DNA of 64,000 nt from Amblyomma americanum (lineage: Eukaryota > Arthropoda > Arachnida > Ixodida > Ixodidae): positions 136,766,356-136,830,355 of the forward strand of contig NC_135505.1 of assembly GCF_052857255.1 (NCBI RefSeq), read 5' to 3'. This document shows positions 55,741-64,000 of the stretch, in pieces. The notes under the pieces were generated by a model that worked only from the letters and a program-made list of their open reading frames with translations, was not told the DNA's origin and ran no database searches. Position 1 is the stretch's first letter. Each line of letters starts with the position of its first letter. A program made the position numbers and the translations under genes.

Positions 55741-56026
55741 GAATAATAATAATAATTGTTTTTTTGGGGGGGAAACGAAATGGCGCAGTATCTGTCTCAT
55801 ATATCGTTGGACACCTGAACCGCGCCGTAAGGGAAGGGATAAAGGAGGGAGTGAAAGACGAAAGAAGAAGAAGAGGTGCCGTAGTGGAGGGCTCCGGAAT
55901 AATTTCGACCACCTGGGGATCTTTAATGTGCACTCCATAAAAACGCAGTCGCCGCGGTCGGGTTCGAACCCGGAAACTCCGGATCAGTAGTCGAGCGCCC
56001 TAACCACTGAGCCACCGCGGCGGAGC
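55741..56026 (-). mobile_element. SINE family A with internal deletion
   Basis: Complete ends, including the tRNA head (box B GGGTTCGAACCC). It lacks the ~35-bp GACATCGCACAGCACACGG segment between core and head. Flanked by ACAATTTGAA (55733-55742 and 56028-56037). Confidence 0.93.
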
Positions 56027-56407
56027 TACAATTTGAAGGCGGAACACGTTATCCACATTCAACCAGTGGTGATTGACAAAGCGTACGAGTGAACAGTCCA
56101 CTTCTTTCCTTCGTTATTTCTGCGTAGTTTTTCATCTGAACCCACGGTGACAACAGTGAGAGTGCTCCAACTTTCAGTGCAGATCTATGTAAACACGGAA
56201 TTGATTCTTGGGTGCAAACTGGCTGGTCGCTTTCAAAGTATTGAAGCTACTCAAACACCCGGATTAAAAAGTCTGATGGAACGCAATACGAGTCTGTAAA
56301 GCAAACAAAGGGTCACTGAGGCGAGCTGCATCTAATTACTGTTTCCAATAAAAAATATGATTCCTGGTACTTTCGGGCTGTGTTGACGTTTGCTCGAGAA
56401 CCGACTA

Positions 56408-56707
56408 TTATAATTGGTTTTGGGGAGAAAGGAAATGGCGCAGTATCTGTCTCATACTTTGTTGGACACCTGAACCGCGCCGTAAGGGAAGGGATAAAGG
56501 AGGGAGCGAAAGAAGAAAGGAAGAGGGAGGTGCCGTAGTGGATGGCTCCGGAATAATTTCGACCACCTGGGGATCTTTAACGTGCACTGGCATCGCACAG
56601 CACACGGGCGCCTTAGCGTTTTTCCTCCATAAAGACGCAGCCGCCGCGGTCGGGTTCGAACCCGGGAACTCCGGATCAGTAGTCGAGCGCCCTAACCACT
56701 GAGCCAC
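56408..56707 (-). mobile_element. SINE family A, near full length
   Basis: Short tail, body and tRNA head up to GAGCCACC. Target duplication CTCGAGAACCGAC at 56393-56405, and CTCGAGAATCGAC at 56708-56720 (one mismatch). Confidence 0.93.
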
Positions 56708-56845
56708 CTCGAGAATCGACCGGTTTGCAGTGGAGCACAGCATTACAACGTCTACGACCACGCAGATATAGTTACGCATCATAGGTTCACCAAACGAGGC
56801 ACGTGAGTCGTCGGCGCAGCGGAGCGTCGAATAACTTGCATAAGC

Positions 56846-56863
56846 ACCCCCCCCCCCCCCCCC
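56846..56863. repeat. Poly-C tract
   Basis: C homopolymer of about 16 bases. Confidence 0.85.
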
Positions 56864-57505
56864 TCGCAGTGACACGAACTACAGCGTCAGCTGACACTAC
56901 TGCGTATACGCATACGCAACACGGTTATGTACGCGACAACACATAATATCGTGCAATTTTGAGTGAACACTGCCTGAAAAATCGGATGCCAACGTACAGG
57001 CGCATCATCTGCTCATTTTTTTTTTATCCTTTCACAATAATTCTGCAGTCTCATTATGCGACCGTAGCAGGTGGGCGATCAATACGCTTTAAGTGCGGGC
57101 TAAATGAAAACCCGTCACAAGCGCATTAAAAAAATAACTATACAACAATTATAATCATCTAGCAAACGTGTTAATGACAAGAAATTGGAAATACTGTGTG
57201 GGAAAGCAAGCATATATTGATTACGCAAGCAATCAGGCAAGCGGGCGAAGCAGGTCTTGGACTGCTTGACAGGATCGCGCCAACTGGACCCCCGGAATGG
57301 CGCACCTGGCGAATTCACGCGGCCAGGCCTCCTGCGAACGCGCCTTGTCAGTTTTGTTCATAAGCAATTTTAATAAAAACGTGTTGCGGCGCTATTTTAT
57401 ACGAAAAGGAAATTTTCAGCCATCTGCAAACGAGTTTCATAGCAAAAAAAAAAAGCGCATCCTAATTAAGCTGTTGGCATTTATATTTGCCGCGACGGAG
57501 GCTGG

Positions 57506-57525
57506 AAGGGGGGGGGGGGGGGGGC
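57506..57525. repeat. Poly-G tract
   Basis: G homopolymer of about 17 bases next to GGCGG. Confidence 0.85.
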
Positions 57526-57807
57526 GGAGTAACCGATTGGGGGCGTCACTGTTACATTCTCGCAGGCTACGCGATTAGCGGACAAATTTCCCATTGCAAC
57601 CTGCGCATTATGAGTGAAAAAAATGAAAAGAAAAAATCGGCTCGACGCACAGGCCATTTCCTCATAGCGTGATGTGATTTCCACAGGGCAATTCAGAATG
57701 TGAACAGCAGTGGGTCTTATCTTCACTAATCATAGGAAAGGCAAGTGCGTCGAACTGAACACGTCAACGGCTACCATTCCCGCATATAAGAAATTTCCCG
57801 CCAATAG

Positions 57808-57882
57808 GCAACCGGGGTTCGAACCGCTGACCTCCCAATCGCGAACTAGGCGCACTAAACGACTAGGCCACGGTCGGAACAA
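57808..57882 (-). repeat. tRNA-like repeat head (minus strand)
   Basis: Read on the minus strand: box A-like GTGGCCTAGTCGTTTAGTGC and box B GGTTCGAACCCC in the spacing of a tRNA. It is not flanked by the family A or B body. Probably another tRNA-derived repeat. Confidence 0.45.
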
Positions 57883-58639
57883 GGTACGCGGGGACCAAAA
57901 TGGGCATTTATGCTTCTCAAAACTCGCAGATACCCGCACATCCACCTTTCTGTACCGGTTAACAGTTAGCGCGACCGTTTTCAAACCGCCGGGACGCGCC
58001 GCAGCGCGTCCCCGCGAGAACGCCCGGTTTGGCGCGAAGTTTGAATACAAGCTGGACCGACGCTCAAGCCCAAGGTGAACTTTCAGCCAATAAATGCTGC
58101 TCCAAAACACTCATAGCTTCGCGCGCTACTTTTATGCTGCGTTTCTTTTTTTTTGTTATTCTTGCTTGATGACTCTTCGGGCGAAACACATTTCACACTT
58201 CCAATTTTCCCGCCAAAAAAAACACCTCCATCTGGCGGTAAACAGGTAAACCAGGTGCCAACTACCCCTCCCGTAACACACAGATTTACGGTCGCAGGTG
58301 AACGCTAAAATGGGTAACGCGACTACGCGGTTCGAATGTACGAGTTCTAGGAACCGCAACGCGCTCGCGCCTAAACCCGGAAGGCGCGAAATTTGAATTT
58401 ATAAACGGGAGAAAAGAAGGCCGGCAGCTGATGAGTGGCGCTCAACACACACAGGATTGTTGATCGCTTCCGTTTCTCGCTAAAATAAGCTCACGTTTCC
58501 GTTCCCCGCCAAATGCGAACAGCGCGCGAGGGCAATGAACGGCCAGTGGACTTGAAAAAGAAACACACACACGAAGAAATGGCAATGCGGGCTTGGCCTT
58601 CATAGCAAAAAGGGAACAATAACGAAATGAAAAAATGAA

Positions 58640-58854
58640 AACTGGTTTTGAGGAAAGGAAATGACGTAGTAACTGTCTCGCATATCTCCGTGGACACCCG
58701 AACCATGCCGCAAAGGAAGGAATAAAGGAAGGAGTGAAAGACGAGAAAGAAAGCGGTGCCGTAGTGGAAGTCTCCGGAATAATTTCGACCACCTGGGGTT
58801 CTTTAGCGGGCACTGACATCGCACAGCACACGGGGCGCCTTTTGCGTTTCGCCT
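58640..58854 (-). mobile_element. SINE family A, diverged, 5' truncated
   Basis: Minus-strand body with many changes (GAAATGACGTAGTAACTGTC, GGAATAATTTCGACCACCTG) up to TTTCGCCTC, where the perfect palindrome starts. Confidence 0.85.
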
Positions 58855-58966
58855 CTTAGAAAACATAGCGCAAAAAGGACACGGACGACACAGAAGTGGA
58901 CAGGACAGGCGCCTGTCCTGTCCACTTCTGTGTCGTCCGTGTCCTTTTTGCGCTATGTTTTCTAAG
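58855..58966. repeat. Perfect 112-bp palindrome
   Basis: The two 56-base arms (58855-58910 and 58911-58966) are exact reverse complements with no spacer; the centre is GACAGGCGCCTGTC. It may be a fold-back mobile element or an assembly artefact. Confidence 0.9.
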
Positions 58967-59028
58967 AACTGTTACCAACTAGCCCAAACCAAGCTACTGT
59001 TTCGCCTCCATCGAAAAGCGGCACCGCC

Positions 59029-59328
59029 GCGGTGGCTCAGTGGTTAGGGCGCTCGACTACTGATCCGGAGTTCCCGGGCTCGAACCCGACCGCGGCGGCT
59101 GCGTTTTTATGGAGGGAAAAAACGCTAAGGCGCCCGTGTGCTGTGCGATGTCAGTGCACGTTAAAGATCCCCAGGTGGTCGAAATTATTCCGGAGCCCTC
59201 CACTACGGCACCTCTTTCTTTCTTTCTTGTATCAGTCCCTCCTTTATCCCTTCCCTTACGGCGCGGTTCAGGTGTCCCAACGATTTATGAGACAGATACT
59301 GCGCCATTTCCTTTCCCCCCAAAAAACA

Positions 59329-59330
<2 letters not shown>
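59029..59330 (+). mobile_element. Full-length SINE family A, plus orientation
   Basis: tRNA head (CCGCCGCGGTGGCTCAGTGG, then GGGCTCGAACCC), core, CT-rich part, 3' block and a CAATTATTATT tail that runs into a long TTA array. Confidence 0.95.

Positions 59331-59423
<93 letters not shown>
59331..59423. repeat. (TTA)n microsatellite, SINE tail
   Basis: About 30 uninterrupted TTA units. Expanded tail of the preceding SINE. Confidence 0.97.
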
Positions 59424-60159
59424 AGGATAGGAGAGCAAAGAGGGAAATGAAAGACGCGTCGCAACCTGAGCCACCCTCTAAATGCATGCATCTGTTCGGA
59501 CTGCCAAGGCACGTACTTATGGCAGCATTACAATTACCTCCTGATTAAGGCGACCTCCAAACAAGTCTTCACTTCGAATGCTGTTAAGTCACTCTGGCGA
59601 GAACGATACAAAGATACTGAACAACGAAAAAAAAAAGATTTCTGACGATGGCCCGTTTACAGGCAACGAGCATTTACACTGCCACGACAACGCTGACTCA
59701 GGCAGCGGTCAGACCACTCGAGTTGATTTACGCGTCCGTCGACTTCGGCGAATGCTCGGATATGCTAAAAGCCCGCCGGGCCGCCAAAAAACAGCGAACA
59801 TATATTTGATGGCGTAAAACACACGCTTCGGGCTCAGACACCCTGCGTCTGCACGAAAATAATCGCGGGCAAGTGCAGGGCCCTTTGGTGGGCAGCGCTA
59901 AAGCGACGCCAATGTTCCTCTGGAAGCAGCTACTGCGGGAAAGGAGGCAACACGCTGCAGGCTATTTTAAGGAGAACTCGCAAATAAGCTCCGTGGCTAA
60001 GTGGAAAACAACTCGGCCAGGCGATCGAGCTAGTTGCCGAACTCCGGCGACCTCGATGGGATCGTCGGCTCATCGACGGCACTCTGAAAGTCATAAGCAC
60101 TTCATGAGCCTCGGCAGTTCGCCTGACTACAACAGACGACGCGACAACCCTCATAAAAA
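59424..60159. other. Unrecognised intergenic DNA
   Basis: No exon or known repeat identified. Confidence 0.4.
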
Positions 60160-60355
60160 TGACCTATAGACTTTCGATGGACTCTATTGCCTTCCAATAG
60201 ATATTTCCTTTTGTACATTCATATTCTACTGTCTATAGACAAAAGTCTACTAAAAGTGTATGGTTATAAATGTATTGTCTATAGACTGTCAAGTATATAG
60301 ACTTTATAGACAGTCTATAAACTTTATAGACTTCTATAAAGTGTCCAAAAAATTT
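60160..60355. repeat. TATAGAC-rich palindromic patch
   Basis: GTCTATAGAC at 60231-60240 and 60277-60286, plus many TATAGACTTT / AGTCTATAAA variants in both orientations within 190 bp, followed by CCAAAAAATTTTG. Confidence 0.6.
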
Positions 60356-60473
60356 TGTAAGTGAATTTGGCACCTCCAAACTTTCGGACCAAATCGTCGT
60401 CCAAGCGTTCGAAGCGCGGATGCATGCAGGGAGTTTCGGAGCTTTTACATTTCAAGATTTTTACGCCGAAGGA

Positions 60474-60630
60474 CAGAATTATTCCGGAGCCCTCCACTAC
60501 GGCACCTCTCTCTCCCTTTCTTCTTTCACTCCCTCCTTTAGCCCTTCCCTTACAGCGCGGTTCAGGTGTCCAACGATATATGAGGCAGATACTGCACCAT
60601 TTCCTTTCCACAAAAAACAATTATTATTAA
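60474..60630 (+). mobile_element. SINE family A, 3' half
   Basis: ATTATTCCGGAGCCCTCCAC to CCATTTCCTTTCC and a TTATTATT tail, plus orientation. Head and core start are missing. Confidence 0.9.
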
Positions 60631-60902
60631 GGACAGCGGATGCTGACACGGTTGTTGCCGAACCAAATACGTCTCAGCGTGCGTGTTTGCTTGTAATTAA
60701 GACTGCAAAGACACCCGTCTTTATTTTAAGCGCGGGGAGGGCGACATTATTTTACTTTTTTTTTAAACCCCCAAAGTAACGAATGCATTTCCTTGCATCA
60801 AAATCACTCTCACGCACACTTGATACACAATAGGTGCTCATAAAACCGTTGTGCTGAGTACAGTCCCGTAAGAATAATTTTTCTAAAGGTTCTGCCAATT
60901 TA

Positions 60903-60959
60903 ACTGGAACGTAGTTCCAGTATAGCCGTCAAGTAGTCGTTAGCTGGAACGTTGTTCCA
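60903..60959. repeat. Pair of palindromic TGGAACGTNGTTCCA sites
   Basis: CTGGAACGTAGTTCCAG (60903-60919) and CTGGAACGTTGTTCCAC (60943-60959), about 40 bp apart. Role unknown. Confidence 0.5.
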
Positions 60960-61226
60960 CTTAACGTACCGGAAAAGCGTTTAAACAGGCGCCGAGTATA
61001 TATGCAAGCGCAACAACTATATATACATCTGAGTGCGCGATTGCTGGAAGCTGGGCTGCAAATGCTATAGGATTTCGAGTGATGCCCGACCCTAAGCGCA
61101 GGTACAGAAACATGTATAGGTGCACACCGCTACGACCACCGCCCACGAACCCAGCAGATGCACCTCGTTTTTGGCCACGCTTGCGCATTGTACATAACTG
61201 AGGCGAAGGTTGTATAGTACATCGTT

Positions 61227-61545
61227 AATAATAATAACAATAATTGGTTTTTGGGGAAAGGAAATGGCACAGTATCTGTCTCACATATCGTTGGACACCT
61301 GAACCGCGCCGTAAGGGAAGGGAAAAAGGAGGGAGTGAAAGAAAGAAACGAAGAGAGAGGTGCCGTAGTGGAGGGCTCCGGAATAATTTCGACCACCTGG
61401 GGATCTTTAACGACCCGCCGCGGTGGCTCAGTGGTTAGGGCGCTCGACTACTGATCCGGAGTTCCCGGGTTCGAACCCGACCGCGGCGGCTGCGTTTTTA
61501 TGGAGGAAAAACGCTAAAGCGCCCGTGTGCTGTGCGATTATAACC
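61227..61545 (-). mobile_element. SINE family A with inverted 5' part (second case)
   Basis: Minus-strand 3' half to CTTTAACG (61411), joined directly to a plus-strand 5' half starting ACCCGCCGCGGTGGCTCAG and ending GTGCTGTGCGAT. No clear target duplication was found, so two separate insertions are not excluded. Confidence 0.8.
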
Positions 61546-62334
61546 AATTATTATAATTAAACTTATTCCAAGTAGACCGCTTTCACAACGACACTGCCGT
61601 CTGTAACGCCACGCTGCTAACAGCAAAGTTCTCCTTGCTGTTAGCCCTGCCTCTGCAACAATGCGCGCTTAAGAACTGGCCGAGTGCCTAACCTTCCAGA
61701 TAAAATCGCCTGTAAGGCACACTCAACGCCCTCTACCGTGATATTAACTAATTTAATTCGTTCTTTTACCCGTACACAAAAGGGCGTATTATAAACCGAA
61801 TAAACGTCGTCACATCAATACGGAGAAGGCACCCCACAGAGATACCTTGCAGGCATTGCCTCCAGACCAGAGCCTATTAATGCCAAAGGAGCTCTTCCTT
61901 CCTCTCCCCCTCCCCCGTCCCCCCTTTTCTCGTTTTAAATGCCCTCCGTGAATCAATCAGCAGAGAGAGAGAGCGGACGCTTTTCAACGCGAAGGGCAAC
62001 GCGGTCATCTATCACACGCCCCAAGAAGAAACAGCAAGCAAGCTGCAGCAACCGCACTGCAAGAAGCGCCGGCTGCTGGGTCCCAAGACGACGCAAAGCG
62101 GAGCTTATTCATCGTTGCGTGCTTCTTCCCCCCCCCCCCCCCCCCCCTTTCCAGAGACAGGCAGGCCGGCGCCTCGTCTGTGACGTGCTGTACTACGCGC
62201 GCGACCCAGACCCCCTTCCTCCTCGCCAGCCTTCCAAAATAGTTCCACATGCCACCGCCGCCGAGTGCAGTTTGCAAAATGCCCCACCTAAGGGAGGCGC
62301 TGGCCATCGAGGCACCCTTAACCCCAAATTAATT
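61546..62334. other. Unrecognised DNA with a poly-C tract
   Basis: No gene or repeat recognised apart from a C homopolymer at about 62130-62148. Open frames here lack motifs. Confidence 0.4.
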
Positions 62335-62650
62335 TAATAATAATAATAATTGTTTTTGGGGAAAGGAAATGGCGCAGTATCTGTCTCATATATCGGCGGA
62401 CACCTGAACCGCGCGTAAGGGAAGGGATAAAGGAGGGAGTGAAAGAACAAAGGAAGAAAGAGCTGCCCGGAGTGGTGGGCTCCGGAATAATTTCGACCAC
62501 CTGGGGATCTTTAACGTGCACTAACATCGCACAGCACACGGGCGCCTTAGCGTTCTGCCTCCTTAAAAACGCAGCCGCCGCGGTCGGGTTCGAACCCGGG
62601 AGCTCCGGATCAGTAGCCGAGCGCCCTAACCACTGAGCCACCGCGGCGGG
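62335..62650 (-). mobile_element. Full-length SINE family A
   Basis: AATAAT tail, body, core and tRNA head ending CCACCGCGGCGGGT, minus orientation. Confidence 0.94.
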
Positions 62651-62665
62651 TCCCGAAATGAAAAT

Positions 62666-62975
62666 AAATATTGGTTTATGGGGAAAGGAAATGGCGCAGT
62701 ATATGTCACATCTCGGCGGACACCTGAACCGCGCCGTAAGGGAAGGGATAAAGGAGGGAGTGAAAGAACAAAGGAAGAAAGAGGTGCCGTAGTGGAGGGC
62801 TCCGGAATAATATCGACCACCTGGGGATCTTCAACGTGCACTGACATCGCACAGCACACGGGCGCCTTATAGCATTTCGCCTCCATCGAAACGCGGCCGC
62901 CGCGGTCGGGTTCGAACCCGGGTGTTCCGGATCAGTAAGCCGAGCGCTCTAACCACTGAGCCACCGCGGCGGGTA
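62666..62975 (-). mobile_element. Full-length SINE family A, second of a tandem pair
   Basis: Same orientation as its neighbour 16 bp away. The head keeps box B GGGTTCGAACCC and box A (TGAGCCACCGCGG on this strand). Its TATTGG tail is short. Confidence 0.94.
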
Positions 62976-63146
62976 CCCTACCCCGACCCGCTTCAATAAT
63001 TCGGGGCAGCATATATACTGCCCACTGCTGGCACGCGAGAACAACTTCACAACTTGAACGCCAACGAGCATTTTTCTAACTCAAAAAGGAACACTGAGGG
63101 CGACTACATACAATTTTTTGTGCTTAGTAAAAATTTACTGCATAGG

Positions 63147-63251
63147 TGGGTTGGGTTTTGTAGGGGTTTAACGTCCCAATGCGACTCAGACTACGAGAGA
63201 CGCCATAGTGGAGGGCTCCGGAAATTTCAACCACCTGCGGTTCTTTAACGT
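63147..63251 (-). mobile_element. SINE family B fragment
   Basis: GGGGTTTAACGTCCCAATGC, GACTCAGACTACGAGAGACG, then AACCACCTGCGGTTCTTTAA: the family B 3' part and core on the minus strand. Confidence 0.75.
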
Positions 63252-64000
63252 AATAAATACTGTATGTCTATTTCTGGGTATGTTCTCTGTTCGGCGGCAA
63301 AAGGAGCGCTTACTGCTGAGAAAAATTGGGTTTAAAAATGTTTACGGCCGCTGGCGGCAGCACCTGTATTTTGTTTTTCGATTAGAGTGTCAATAGAACG
63401 CAGCAATCCATCGATGCAGGCAAACACCGTTTTGCCGTTGCTGTATCTTTATAAACTTCGCTTCTGGGCAGAAGGCGTCTTCTGCTTCCGATCGGAAGAG
63501 CAGACGACGGGGCGCGCTTAGATACGTGCAGTGCGCAGGCGTACTGCGCACCGGCCCGCGCCACGCGTCTCCTGATTGGCTGGTTCCCGAAGCACTACGC
63601 ACGGTTTTTTTTTTTTTTTTGTGCTGCGAGGCGCTCCAATTCGCGCAACGGATGCAACGGCGCTTCCTCCGCGGCCTCTTTCTTTTCCACGGATCGATGC
63701 GGCAGCCATGACGTCACTGCCCATGCGGATGCTGAGCCGCTTCCAGCTGCCAGCAGGATTTTTCCTCTTTTTTATATTTTCCAACGCGTCCGCGCCGCTT
63801 GGTTCCTGGAAGCGTTTCTCACATACCGTACGATTCATCTCCCATGCTCGAATTCTTCACCGCTTCGTTTACTTTTTTTTCTGCCTTTCGCGGAAACGAA
63901 TCCGTGGTTCTTTGGTTGCAGGAAATACGACGCCGTCGCCTGCTCCTTTGTCTGGGGAAGCTCTTTCTCCGTAGGCAGTCACAGGTGACGTCAGTATCGC
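63252..64000. other. Unrecognised DNA at window end
   Basis: GC-rich in places, with a poly-T at about 63605-63620 and TGACGTCA at 63709-63716. A frame from ATG 63708 has a hydrophobic start (AGFFLFFIF) and stays open for 88 residues. There is no homology or splice support, so it is not called as a gene. Confidence 0.35.

Noticed and set aside
63708..63974. 88-residue frame with a hydrophobic start that could be a signal peptide
   Set aside because: Low-complexity, T-rich DNA explains the Phe/Leu run; no homology and no splice evidence.
1..64000. CRISPR arrays, prophage, operons or integrons
   Set aside because: No spaced identical repeats of the right size and no bacterial genes; introns, SINEs and LINEs show nuclear eukaryotic DNA.

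Overview
The window looks like nuclear DNA of a hard (ixodid) tick or a close chelicerate relative. The evidence is intron-split genes with arthropod-like proteins, and dozens of tRNA-derived SINE copies resembling the tick Ruka-type family. RTE-like and I-like LINE pieces, many small inverted-repeat (MITE-like) elements, and long simple repeats point the same way. Nothing bacterial, viral or CRISPR-like was seen. There is one 100-N assembly gap (8324-8423).

Three protein-coding loci are supported. (1) 2320-3548, plus strand: the coding exon of a class A G-protein-coupled receptor of 371 residues, preceded by a splice acceptor and two short upstream ORFs. (2) 8681-29090, plus strand: seven exons whose splice phases all agree. 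They encode the C-terminal six-bladed kelch propeller of a kelch-repeat (KLHL-like) protein. No BTB/BACK exon was found in the window, and one intron appears to use a GC-AG splice pair. (3) 43490-50224, minus strand: six exons of the UNC-76/FEZ kinesin-adaptor family. The N-terminal exons are not seen and probably lie upstream, at higher coordinates. Loci 2 and 3 converge on the 29-43 kb interval.

Layout: 0-2.3 kb, a TTCC microsatellite and unrecognised DNA. 2.3-3.5 kb, the receptor. 3.5-8.6 kb, intergenic DNA with MITEs and the gap. 8.7-29.1 kb, the kelch gene, with introns full of SINEs, LINE fragments and fold-back elements. 29.7-30.2 kb, a ~110-bp minisatellite. 30.6-32.5 kb, SINEs and fold-backs. 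33.5-43.5 kb, a repeat-poor, A-rich (plus-strand) stretch that may be a long 3' UTR of the UNC-76 gene. 43.5-50.2 kb, the UNC-76 exons, with a pogo-like element and a TTAA-flanked MITE in introns. 50.2-54 kb, mostly unrecognised, including a CpG-rich patch near 51.2-51.6 kb. 54-63 kb, a dense cluster of SINEs and fold-backs, with a perfect 112-bp palindrome.

I did not find a convincing new biological system. The most informative items are the nested and rearranged mobile elements: SINEs with inverted 5' parts inside target-site duplications, a hairpin split by SINEs, and a MITE inside a LINE. Also notable are the perfect palindrome, the GC-AG intron, the divergent receptor motifs, and a possible alternative 3' end of the UNC-76 gene. 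Family assignments come from reading motifs by eye; no database search was run.
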